The position numbers were made by a program, and so were the translations under genes. Positions 22,294-30,900 of a stretch of 64,000 nt of DNA are shown here, piece by piece (the first letter of the stretch is position 1; each line of letters starts with the position of its first letter). The notes beneath the pieces were generated by a model that had not been told where the DNA came from, did not search any database, and worked only from the letters and a program-made list of their open reading frames with translations. The DNA is from Liolophura sinensis (Eukaryota; Mollusca; Polyplacophora; Chitonida; Chitonidae): the NCBI RefSeq assembly GCF_032854445.1, contig NC_088301.1, forward strand, positions 2,418,001 to 2,482,000. Reading direction: 5' to 3'.

Positions 22294-24989
22294 CTGTTTC
22301 AGAGCCTACATGCCGATGCCTTATCTGCCTGTGGAATACAGCGGATTGGAGCCATCATACAGATCTGTGGCTATTGCTTAATATCTACTCCAGCTGTTGT
22401 AATATTGATGCTACACACACCTGCTGGTGTTTTCGGTATTGCATTTCATTTATCAGCTAACCTTGATTAACGTGAAACATATGGGCGTATTTTTAAATGA
22501 TCTATATTAACATTAATATCTCTAACATACTGAAAAGATGCTTCTGAATATAAGAAACGAACTATCCTTTAGTATACAGTTTGTGTACGTCTTAGACAAA
22601 TTAGATAAATTCTAATTGGCTAACGGAACTACACCACGTAGTAAAACTTTTGGTCTGTAAAAAGACTAGTTACCATTTTGACGTCGTATAACAAAAAACT
22701 GCTGAGTGACTAATGTACCTTGAGAATTATTCTATAAATATATATTCAAGAACTCAAATATTAAATTCATAAGCATGCTGTATGAGAAATATTAATGTGT
22801 AATTGTACGTCTTGCTTTTGAGATAAGAATTGATTTTATGTTAAAAGAACTACAAAATTATTACTCCTTAGGTAAAGAAAGTGGACTGGATTCGATTTCA
22901 TGTTAGAATGTTAGAGATACCAGAGTTGATTCGATGTTAAAACACAAGTACCACAGTGGATTCCATGTTAAAACACAAGTACCACACTGAATTCCATGTT
23001 AAAACACAAGTACCACACTGGATTCCATGTTAAAACAGTTGAATTCATTTTAAAGCCCGATGAAACACACAATGGCCTGCATAACATCATGTCTCCGCCT
23101 GGAGTACCAAGAACACACTCGACATGTCACAGAAGTAAATAAGTAAATAAACTCCGGGACGTCGTTAAATGCTTTGCTCTCTTGTGTAAAATCCAGTCCC
23201 ACTTTTTCCTGAAGGTGTAGAGGTTTTCTCTATTTCATAACAGGGCGTTGGTGGGGCTTGTTAATGGGAATTCTCCCCATGGCTGTCGCATACATCATCT
23301 TCGTGAATAGGCTGGATTGGCAGCAAATAGCGGATGACTCTAAGGTGGTAAACAGCTTACTCTTTTACTTATGAATGTCGAAATTGGAACCAACTTCTTA
23401 TATGTACAACGATTTACAGTTATTTGTATTACACAAACGTTATAGTTTTGTTGGTGACCACTGAAAAATACATGTAGCTCATGTAGTTTTAAGTATTATT
23501 GGTTTATATATCATATATCGGGTATTAAAACATTTTGAAAAAAACACAAGGAATCCTTGGAACTGTAAAGTGTTTTATTATTATATTTAGGGAAACGGGT
23601 TTAGCAGTCGACAATCAACAGCAGAATATTGCCCTGATCACAGTGTCTCTTTACCACTCACATATGTTATTTATGTCTCAGTAATTTTTGTTTGCTTGAA
23701 TTATAAAAAAATACCTATATTTTATGATTTTTGTTTCCAAACTATGTCGGTGTAACGCAAATTTTCACCCCTATAGTACCACAAAAATTTGTTTTGCCTT
23801 TGCGTACTGATTGGAATAATATGGAATGCAATCTGACAACTGTCATATTAGTTATCTATCTTTGTTAAAAATATGCCAAAGTATTAAAAAATAAACGATG
23901 TAAATAGCATTGCATTTTTGGCAAGACTCATCTGACAATATCAATCTGAAACAGCACTAACAATTATATTTGCTGTTCTTCGTATTTGTTTTGCAGACTA
24001 CAAAATACCCTGAATGTGGGGCTACTGAAAGCCTGCTGAATGACCATTGTTCCTCTTATAACGGTATGTCCAGCGGGTGTCAGCCTTTACAGTTCTGCAC
24101 ATTTAGCTCAGTCCTCATGGAACTGTTTGCTGATTGCAAATCCATTTTGAGTTAAACATCTAAATACTTCGTTTGCTGGTTTGCGTTCATTTATAAAGTC
24201 TGTATCCGTGATTATGGTCAGTTTGCATCGTTTTGTAATCCCCACTGACAAATGTATCAAGCGATGGTGAAACAAAGTAAAGACTTTAAAAGATCGTATC
24301 GTTATTGGCCGTGAGGTAGCAAGTCAACACCGATAGCCTTTAGCCGGTACACTGTTTGAACCCATGTATCGCTGTTCGTCTGGGGGCAAATTCAACACAT
24401 TGTGAGCCACATGTACTAAAGCCTCTGTGTGTTATTTTGTTCCACATTACAACTTGTGTTATGAGTTTGAAAGCACTGCACTGGGTGTGAAAAACCAAAG
24501 AAAAGAAATACCTAAAACGGTCTCTAACCCTACAGATCTCACTGGCTCAAAATGTGCGCTGTGGCTGTCAGGCTCTTGCAACTGACCAATGATGTCGTCT
24601 GTTCGTATCTCGTATAGTTTCGGCAATATCTTAAGCCAAAAGGCTTGTCAGGTACCTATGGGTGCTATGTGATTTACTGTACTACCTCTAGACACATTAA
24701 CGCTTGACCATTCTGACATGAATGAGCCATTCTTGACCTCAACGTTAAATACCAATCAATCAAGCTATCTTTCTCGTCCGTTGCAGATGACACAGAATCC
24801 GACAAGCCAGGCCAGACGAATCGCTCTGATGCGATGAAAACGCTGACGGAATCCAACATTAAAACTTTAATCCTAAAACGGATTTGCGCTTCCCTTGCTG
24901 TATTCGGAATTTTCTGCCTGTGTTTGATTATCCGTGTTTTTGTTCCCGTGTATCCTAATGTAAAGGAACCTGTGACTAACGGAAGATGA
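6783..24989 (+). CDS. SLC47A-like: MATE-family (SLC47A-like) transporter, gene A, 19 coding exons, 578 aa
   Basis: Spliced by hand from both splice-site sense and protein similarity. Exons: 6783-6876, 7308-7405, 7645-7746, 9798-9866, 13602-13650, 14594-14693, 15187-15229, 16063-16107, 16713-16810, 17930-18027, 18607-18720, 18947-19014, 19798-19906, 20496-20571, 21585-21654, 22303-22435, 23244-23344, 23997-24063, 24787-24989. They total 1737 nt with one open frame and a TGA stop. The family exchanges protons for organic cations across membranes. Hallmarks seen: [13 protein letters not shown] (res 74-86), [12 protein letters not shown] (110-121), [10 protein letters not shown] in exon 13, two MatE halves (about 55-215 and 275-440) and a C-terminal hydrophobic segment after a polar loop, as in animal MATE1. 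Length is near the 570 aa usual for vertebrate MATE1. The start ATG follows directly on a splice acceptor, so a non-coding 5' exon must lie upstream; I did not find it. Glutamates expected in the transport path are Asp292, Asp297 and Asp408; Glu310 is kept. Confidence 0.95.
7308..7405 (+). CDS. gene A coding exon 2
   Basis: Acceptor ATATTAG, donor gtaagt. It ends ..EVTSLSWPA, the start of the first membrane segment. The paralogous exon in gene B ends ..FALSWPV. Confidence 0.88.
7645..7746 (+). CDS. gene A coding exon 3 (TM1-TM2)
   Basis: Encodes [17 protein letters not shown], the conserved loop after the first MATE helix. The donor is gtgggt after ..LADS; using the next GT would break the frame of exon 4. 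Length 102 nt, same as in gene B. Confidence 0.92.
8400..8545 (+). mobile_element. SINE family B partial copy, intron 3 of gene A
   Basis: CTGCCCGGTTTCCTC, ATGCTGGCTGCCG, ATTCTTGAGTACGG and GATCAAATAAATAAAT. Confidence 0.78.
9798..9866 (+). CDS. gene A coding exon 4 (SACDTL motif)
   Basis: Encodes [12 protein letters not shown], the most recognisable MATE motif. Acceptor ACTTGTAG, donor gtaaag. 69 nt, phase 0 at both ends. Confidence 0.95.
9963..10033. repeat. short tandem duplication
   Basis: CAAGAGAAGGTCATTGAAAA and the following CTGTATAACTTT occur twice in a row in intron 4 of gene A. Confidence 0.85.
10390..10526 (+). mobile_element. SINE family B partial copy, intron 4 of gene A
   Basis: CTCTGTCCGGTTTCC, CATAATGCTGGCCGCC, and the tail CCAATCCAGTAAATAAATAA. 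Confidence 0.78.
11125..11850. repeat. minisatellite, CATCAGTATAAATTTCACCT type
   Basis: About 720 bp in intron 4 of gene A. Core unit about 20 bp alternates with CACATCACGTTA spacers, giving mixed longer periods. Confidence 0.95.
12021..12288 (-). mobile_element. SINE family B, near full length
   Basis: TTTATTTATTT tail, GTGTTTTACGCCGTACTC, GCGGCCAGAATTATGG and an imperfect tRNA-like head. Intron 4 of gene A. A run of 15 C follows at 12293-12307. Confidence 0.85.
13096..13410. repeat. 45-bp minisatellite, 7 copies
   Basis: ACACTGTAGGTCGAACTGCA starts at 13096 and every 45 bp to 13366 without a single indel. Intron 4 of gene A, about 190 bp upstream of exon 5. Confidence 0.97.
13602..13650 (+). 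CDS. gene A coding exon 5
   Basis: 49-nt exon encoding [16 protein letters not shown], which follows SACDTLFSQ in MATE proteins. Acceptor TTTTGCAG, donor gtaagt, phase 1 out. Confidence 0.93.
13800..13965 (-). repeat. dispersed repeat E, inverted pair member 1
   Basis: Its complement shares CGGTATGACGTATGTCA and ATTGCAATTTTC with 16930-17060. Intron 5 of gene A. Confidence 0.65.
14095..14225 (+). mobile_element. dispersed repeat D copy, intron 5 of gene A
   Basis: GTTGGCCCGGTTTCAGTATA, TCTTCGCATGATAC and GCCACAGGAAGACACTGG match the copy at 33.1 kb. Confidence 0.6.
14594..14693 (+). CDS. gene A coding exon 6 with GC donor
   Basis: Encodes [20 protein letters not shown] and continues to ..EIS. 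The only donor that keeps the frame into exon 7 is AGTAG|gcactg, a GC donor; the nearby GT (TTA|gtaggc) would give an immediate stop. The exon-6 copy in gene B is also 100 nt and ends in phase 2 at a normal gtaagc. Confidence 0.85.
15187..15229 (+). CDS. gene A coding exon 7
   Basis: 43-nt exon encoding [14 protein letters not shown]. Acceptor TTTCAG, donor gtaagt. The first G completes the Arg codon split by the GC-AG intron. Confidence 0.92.
15349..15907. repeat. 46/33-bp minisatellite
   Basis: Unit CACCGTCATATTCCAACACA..GTGTGAAATTGACATACACA of 46 bp mixed with 33-bp units lacking ATTCCAACACAGT. Intron 7 of gene A, about 150 bp before exon 8. Confidence 0.96.
16063..16107 (+). CDS. gene A coding exon 8
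   Basis: 45-nt exon encoding [15 protein letters not shown], matching the 'YLLNQ' loop of MATE proteins. Acceptor AACTGCAG, donor gtgagt. Confidence 0.92.
16713..16810 (+). CDS. gene A coding exon 9
   Basis: Encodes a membrane helix with [19 protein letters not shown]. Acceptor CCCTCGCAG, donor gtgagt, phase 2 out. Confidence 0.94.
16905..17065 (+). repeat. dispersed repeat E, inverted pair member 2
   Basis: CGGTATGACGTATGTCACAC, TTGTCATTTACTTACC and GGCATTGCAATTTTTC; intron 9 of gene A. Confidence 0.65.
17930..18027 (+). CDS. gene A coding exon 10
   Basis: Encodes [19 protein letters not shown] and the rest of the last helix of the first half. Acceptor TCAACAG, donor gttagt, phase 1 out. 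Confidence 0.94.
18607..18720 (+). CDS. gene A coding exon 11 (start of second MatE half)
   Basis: Encodes [16 protein letters not shown] then [15 protein letters not shown]. Asp292 and Asp297 occupy positions that are Glu in gene B and, as I recall, in human MATE1 (E273, E278). Confidence 0.95.
18947..19014 (+). CDS. gene A coding exon 12
   Basis: Encodes [18 protein letters not shown]; Glu310 is the retained acidic residue (E300 in human MATE1 numbering from memory). Donor gtaagc. Confidence 0.94.
19421..19705 (-). mobile_element. dispersed repeat C (SINE-like), intron 12 of gene A
   Basis: On the plus strand: CTTGGGGTTTAACGTTGTAC, GACGACGAGGAGTCATTAG, GGCGAGTCC and AAAGTGCTGCCGTC. The 3' end (TTGGGGTTTAACG) is shared with SINE family A. 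A (GTAT)n run flanks it at 19392-19420. Confidence 0.7.
19798..19906 (+). CDS. gene A coding exon 13
   Basis: Encodes [20 protein letters not shown], the strongly conserved RVGxxLGAG block. Acceptor TTCCCCAG, donor gtatgc, phase 1 out. Confidence 0.96.
20183..20443 (-). mobile_element. SINE family B (tRNA-Ser/Leu-like head), intron 13 of gene A
   Basis: Read on the minus strand: head GGCCGAGGTGGTTAGCGTGC with a B box AGTTCAAGTCC, body with CCGGTTTCC and ACCATAATG, and tail AATCAAATAAAT. The most complete family B copy in the window. Its head end lies about 50 bp before exon 14. Confidence 0.88.
20496..20571 (+). CDS. gene A coding exon 14
   Basis: Encodes a helix and [15 protein letters not shown]. 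Acceptor TTTTTCAG lies about 50 bp after a SINE inserted in the intron. Donor gtaagt, phase 2 out. Confidence 0.93.
21585..21654 (+). CDS. gene A coding exon 15
   Basis: Encodes [20 protein letters not shown]; Asp408 replaces the Glu found at this place in human MATE1 (E389 from memory). 70 nt, same as gene B. Confidence 0.93.
22206..22290. repeat. (AT)n microsatellite at a splice acceptor
   Basis: About 85 bp ending 12 nt before exon 16 of gene A. Confidence 0.98.
22303..22435 (+). CDS. gene A coding exon 16
   Basis: Encodes [19 protein letters not shown] and the next helix. An (AT)n tract of about 85 bp ends 12 nt before the exon, leaving only TTGCTGTTTCAG as polypyrimidine tract. Donor gtattg. 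Confidence 0.92.
22905..23050. repeat. 31-bp minisatellite, about 4 copies
   Basis: GATTCCATGTTAAAACACAA plus GTACCACACTG repeats in intron 16 of gene A. Confidence 0.92.
23244..23344 (+). CDS. gene A coding exon 17
   Basis: Encodes [19 protein letters not shown] then VNRLDWQQI, the last helix of the second half. Donor gtggta is weak but the frame and the paralogue agree. Confidence 0.92.
23997..24063 (+). CDS. gene A coding exon 18 (cytosolic loop)
   Basis: Polar loop with [16 protein letters not shown]. Acceptor TTTTGCAG, donor gtatgt, phase 0 in and 1 out as in gene B. Confidence 0.85.
24787..24989 (+). CDS. gene A coding exon 19 and stop
   Basis: Polar [17 protein letters not shown] loop followed by a C-terminal membrane helix ([19 protein letters not shown]) and stop TGA at 24987-24989. 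The extra C-terminal helix is typical of animal MATE1-type proteins. Confidence 0.93.
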
Positions 24990-25127
24990 TGCTGGCTATT
25001 CGGAGATGAGTTATACTCTAAGGCGAAAAATTTCAGACATGAAATAACCGAGAGTGTCAATAACTTTCAGATTCATACATGTCTCTTTCCCTGTCAATAT
25101 TAAGTTAATTAATGCCTCGCAAATGTT

Positions 25128-25472
25128 GGACCTGGGCCGATAGGACAGTTGGTGGAGCGTCCCCTTCGGGATCCAGGGTCAATCCTAGGTCGGGTCACAC
25201 CTTGAAAAGAGGAAGTTGTAACTTCCTCGCTTGGCGTTCAACATTAAGGAGATAGCGCAACGACTGGTTGACCTGTATCAGTATAATGGCTTGGGGGTGG
25301 GGGAGTGGGGTGGGGGTGGGTGCCTTACTTGCCTCATTGAAGCAGTACCGGATAAAAGAATGGTGGAAATCCGTCTAACAAGGAGACACATTACTTACTC
25401 TAACGACTCCTTCCTCGTCATGTGACTGAAAAATTGTTAAGTACGACGTAAAACCCTAAGCACCCACCCGTC
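25128..25472 (+). mobile_element. SINE family A, diverged, in probable gene A 3' UTR
   Basis: Same head, palindrome (25209-25228) and body as the 3.46 kb copy, with a G-rich insertion near 25290-25320. Flanked by CAAATGTT at 25120-25127 and 25473-25480. It starts about 140 bp after the stop of gene A. Confidence 0.9.
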
Positions 25473-25489
25473 CAAATGTTACAACTCAT

Positions 25490-25495
25490 AATAAA
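25490..25495 (+). terminator. candidate polyadenylation signal for gene A
   Basis: First AATAAA on the plus strand seen after the gene A stop, 15 nt after the SINE A target-site duplication. Without transcript data this remains a guess. Confidence 0.3.
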
Positions 25496-25699
25496 GTCAA
25501 CAGGAAATCTCGTATTCTTTTGTTCCTGTCCGGGAGGATGCACGATTTGAGGAAGAAAAGGCATCCATCCGTTAGTACATCCGTCAGTTGCACGCTGAGT
25601 ATGTATGTATTTTGTGCAATCAGCTCCTACTAGCAAGCCTACAGCAAGCAAGAGAAATAACAAATTTATCATCTTCATACTGATGTTGGACAATTTCTG

Positions 25700-26720
25700 T
25701 CATGTTTCAAACACGTTATTCTGACACGATGTCAGATTCTGTCCATTCAGATCCTCCCACACTAAAGAAGAGAATCTTCGGAAACCAACCGAGGAACCTT
25801 AAATATGTGCTCGCTGTCTTCAGTTTTTATCACAAATTTTTTTATTTCTTGTTTTCTGGTTATGAACACCTTCTTTTTCACAATTTAAGCACACTCTCAT
25901 ACACCAAGCAAGGGAATATTCTGAAATTCTGAAAATTTTCTTGCAAACACTTTATAAAAGCTCGCGTTATCTACATTTTTATCCGAAATGATTTCTTTCT
26001 TATTTTTATGCGTCCTAGACTTTTTTACTTTCATGACATACTATTCTGATACGGGATGCAGTGTTGTTATCAACTCCCTATACACCAACCAAAGGAAGCT
26101 TCTGGAGCTCGGATTTTGTTACAGTCACTTTTAAAATGAGCAGGTTATCTTTAATTTGTATCCAAAGTCTATTTTTCTTATCTTTATTGATGTTTCACTG
26201 AGCCAGCTTCTTATCTCTTTAGCATGTCGCTCTAATATGGGTTGCACTTTTATGTAATCGACTGCTAGAGTAAGGAAGGACAGATTCTGGAATACCCAGG
26301 GTTTGAAAGCACTTCCGAGATGAGGATTTGAAGACACTTTCTACATGTTTACAGTATTGTTTGTTGCAAACACTTTGTAAAAGCATGCGTTATCTTCACC
26401 TTTTATTCCAATTGATTTATTTCTTATTTTTATGCGTCCTGCTTTTTTTAAAAACTTTCATGACACACTATTCTGATACGGGATGTAGTGTTGTTATCAA
26501 CTCCCTATACACCAACCAAGGGAAGCTTCTGGAACTCGGATTTAATTACAGTCACTTTCAGAATGAGCAGGCTAACTTAAGTTTGTATTCAGTTTACTTG
26601 TTCTTATCTTTATTGACGTTTCACTGGGTCAGCGTCTTATCTCTACAGCAAGCCGCTCTAATATGTGTTGCATTTCTATGTAATCAGCTGCTAGAGTGCT
26701 CCGGATGCTTGTTTTAATTA
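25700..26720. repeat. tandem duplication, about 420-bp unit
   Basis: Copies at about 25939-26330 and 26361-26705 share TTGCAAACACTTT, ATTCTGATACGGGATG, GTTATCAACTCCCTATACAC and TGCTAGAGT. A more eroded third copy may precede (ACACCAAGCAAGGGAATATT at 25900). Confidence 0.85.
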
Positions 26721-27660
26721 GATGACAACCAATGAAGCGATAGTCAGACACTTAACGTTATTGGGAAGTAATACATTCCGTTTCCTCTGATTGTTCATGT
26801 AGGTTCATGCATACTTAGTTAACTCAATGCTAGAGAATCAGTGCAAACAGGTGGCAGTACAGAGAAATGAAAACTTGTGGAAAAACAGCTGAATTCAGTC
26901 CGTGTTATATTAGGATACTTGTTGATGCTATTATTTGCTGTTAAATGGGGCTGGAGATTTGTTTTTAGTTGACGTCAGCTCGGAATACCAGTCCAATGAA
27001 ACGGGAAGCCCGACATACACACTCAAAGCACAGTCACTGTTTGAAACCTTGAAAAGTTTGTACGCTAGTGTTGTATGAAACAATCATATAAACTGACATA
27101 CAGTACAAAATCTGTAGAGTGGCCCAATAATATATCGGTCAGATCACGTTGGTGTCTCGGTACAGCAGGCCGGACCGAAAGTTGCTCCCTCTAGCAATAT
27201 GTGGGCTGATAAACAGCCACTGTTTCAACATGTAGGATAAATGACACACATTTGAGTGGATTTGAGGTTATCTGGAAATAACTAATATTCAGTGCCCGTG
27301 CGGCTCTCTCCGGTTTGTCTACGCCAAGTATGCAAAAATCTTTGAGTGCAATGGGATTGTCCTGCTAGAAAAATTTTAACTGCAATAAACTAGTACTTGC
27401 TATGACCGTGTTCTTTTGTTCACTGTGCACAAAGTTTTCCTCAATTCAAAAGATACATTAGCATAATACCAGAAGTTGTTCATGCAAAAGTGTGATGGTC
27501 TTTTGATGTACAGCGTTATTGCCAGCCAGCTAAACAGGGAAAAACAAATCAGTTGGAGATTTCAATTCTTGAATAAAGCAATGTAGTAAACGAGCATTCC
27601 TTGTCAAGTCACTGTTTCATGCGGACGTGTTGTTTTCGTCACATTATTTCCTGTGGAAAA
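26720..27660. other. intergenic space between convergent genes A and B
   Basis: No repeat or gene recognised. It should hold the 3' UTR of gene B; no clear minus-strand AATAAA was spotted. Confidence 0.5.
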
Positions 27661-27670
27661 AAATGTGCTG

Positions 27671-27942
27671 TTATGTTCCTGTACTGACAACAACCGTGAG
27701 CAGAGTAGAGTTCCAGAGCTGGTCTTGTCGCGGTAGCGGCACATAGAGTCGAATCAACAGACAGCCGACTAATACAGCCAATGTTATCAGGACAGCCAGA
27801 ATACGTTTCAAGGTGAGCAGGGCCTTGTGATGGGATGTCAGAGACGTGTCCACACTCTCAGTCATCGACATTTCCAGACTGCTACTCAGATAGAGCGTAC
27901 TCCTTACCAACGCTTCTGTTTCCTCTGTTGTGGAGATGATGT
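27671..27942 (-). CDS. gene B coding exon 19 and stop
   Basis: Polar loop (IISTTEETEALVRSTLYLSS), then a C-terminal helix (ILAVLITLAVLVGCLLIRLY) and stop TAA at 27673-27671. Acceptor TTCTTTTAG. Confidence 0.92.
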
Positions 27943-30900
27943 CTAAAAGAAAAAGGATGTGTGTCAAATAAAGCATGCAGGAAATCAAGTCAACATTTTA
28001 GTAAGGATTTGTTTACGGATTTAACGTGGGGAAAAATCGAACTGTTTATTTTGTTTTAGATTATATGATATTTCTGTAATAAAAGTACCATGAAAAACAG
28101 AGATGAACTTAGCGAGACTCTTCTCACCTAAGGAATTACTCATAAAAGGCCAATCAGTTCTAAACCAATTGTTCGTGATTTCCTGTGGACATTTCCTTAC
28201 ATACATGTCACAGAAAATATTATCTTGATATGTGTACATGAACAAATAACACGAATAAAAAAGTAATCAACTTTCTTGCCGCTCTCGCACCTTGGCGTTC
28301 CGAAATCAGTGGAGTGTTTTCCGTATTATTTCTCTTCCGTTTAAATTCCGATGCCCTCTTTCGTGCCTGAAAGACAGTAATTTGATTTCCTTGAAGGTAT
28401 GTAGCATATGTTATTAGTGCATCATTAAAGCAAAAGACAAATCAAAATTGACACATACATCATACATTAAAGGAGTGATAAGTGAGAACATGCTTGCTTT
28501 TGAATAAATGAGTGCATCTTTTTGTTTCAAAGAAAAGGTAAGCTTTTTATGCCCATGCCACGAAAACCTGAATTCTCCTACACGCAAAAACACTATTGTT
28601 TGGGCGAGGTAAACTTCAAAGTTCAGTATAACCTGAAGACGCAAATGTGACATGACAAATACTCATTGGCATCATGGTTTGCAAATACTGATTTAATGAC
28701 TACACGCCACATTATTAAAACTGCCAATGTAAGTCCTACATTCAACAGCCCGATGGATAATATGTTTCCACTTTTGCGTTTTCTTTCACGTATATTTCGT
28801 CCCATAATGCTGACTGCCGCGGTATAAGGGAACTATTCCTGAGTATCCCCAAAAAATGAAATAAATAAAAAATGTTCACTTTTACTGTACACCACATGTC
28901 CGTTCTTGAGTTATATTTCTCTGTTTACACATCTTGGATTACCATCTTGCTGTTTATTCCATTCACCCAGTTTAATAACTTTATCTCTTTGCATTGAAAT
29001 TACCGGGTTTTCTTTCGCTTTTACAACTCGGCTTGTGGCTTTGGGCTTTTATAACCCGGCTACTTCTCCCCTCCTTCACCATATTCCCCGCCCCCTACCG
29101 TTTTCGACATGATATAGATTGTGTGGTTTCTTACCCACATCATTACCCGACTTACCTTGCTCACTTCTGCTTCCCAGTTTATCCTGAACATCCAGATTAT
29201 GTAGACCACCGATACAACAGTGATACCCATACACAGTCCCAACCAAAACCCTGTGTAAGGTCGAAATAGACGCATATTTTAATTATCACTTAAGAGTTCC
29301 ATTAACAATATCCATAGCTATTTCTACGTATTTTGTCTTTTGGAGGTAATGCAGGGAAAATACATCTGTATAACATCTATGGCCTCATCGTCTTCATCGA
29401 TATGTAAACTCTTATACTGCATTCGGGCTTTATCAGTTTTTAATTGCTTTGATTCAAAAAGATGCGTTTCATTGATCCGTGAATGTTACAATTTTAACAT
29501 TGCAAATTAACAGTTTTAGTAAAACCATGTCATCGTTGATTTGCTATGGCTGGCTGGCCTGGCGTCTCTTTGTCCTTGTGTTATATATTTAATGCACGCG
29601 TAAGTGTTACTTTCATCTGAATTGCTTGCATGTTAGCATGTGTGTTCACGTCTGAGTAGATCAGCTGTAGGTCCCAGAGTATTTACAAAGTCCCACTTCC
29701 TGCACTCTGGTTCATGTTGTGTATGGCTTAATCAAGCTTCACAGCTGCCATATACTTCACGTGCATTTTATTTGCCCTTGGCACGATCAAGTTAGACATG
29801 TTCTCACCTCTGCAACTCTTAATCAAATTATGATAGTCGCGTGTATCTAATATCATCTAGCATATACGGTCCCTTGAACTTGAATAAATATCCGATAAGA
29901 CACAGTTAATGGCATCTATAAATCCACTATATATGTGTATGTAATATATATACACTCTATGTAATAATGATTTACAGGCTCGTTTTAATATATATATATA
30001 TACCGGCGCGGATAGCACAGTTGGTAGAGCGTCCGCTTCGGGACCGGTAGATCCAGGATCAATCTTTGATCGAGTCACACCTAACACTTTAAAAGAGGAA
30101 GTTGTAACTTCCTCGCTTGGCGTTCAGCATGAAGGGGATAGTGCAACGACTGGTTGACCCGTATCAGTATAATGGCTCGGGCGGGGCGGCTTACTTGCCT
30201 TCGGTAAGTCGTCTCAGTGCAGCAGCACTATCCGTCCTGCAACAAGGAGGCACATTACATGCATTTTAAAGATTCCTTCGTCGTCATATGAAAAATTGTT
30301 GAGTACGACGTTACACCCCAAGCACTCACTCACTCACTCTCGTTTTAATATAGCCTTTAGCTCTGTACAATGAACACACTTGTATGGTAATGGAGGCGGC
30401 CCATGATTTACCCCTGATGAATACAAGCTGGTATGGTCGGTTTACCGTATTCGTCAATCAGTAATAAACATTGCCAAAGCTTATTTCTTTGTACATACAT
30501 GCGTGGGTTGTGTAATACATGACAGCCATTGATTCACTGCTACATTTGACAGATCAGCCTGCATGGTATTGAAGACAGCAGTCACTGGTTTACTGCTATA
30601 TTCCGTACACAAGTTTGATATTGCACACAATGTTCAATGATTCACTGGTATATTCCACACGTTTGTAGTCTGGTATTACATGTAGCGATTTGGATAAAAC
30701 TTTCACTGCTTAAGTATTGTCTTTACATAACAGTCACTGGTTCACTGGAATATTGTTCAGGTATGTCAGGCGTTACACATAACAATCACTGGTTCACTGG
30801 AATATTGTTCAGGTATGTCAGGCGTTACACTTAACACCCTCTGGTTCACTGCAGTATTGTTCAGATATGCCAGGCGTTAAACATAACAGTCACTGGTTCA

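Noticed and set aside
24674..25060. 128-codon minus-strand frame
   Set aside because: Antisense shadow of gene A exon 19.
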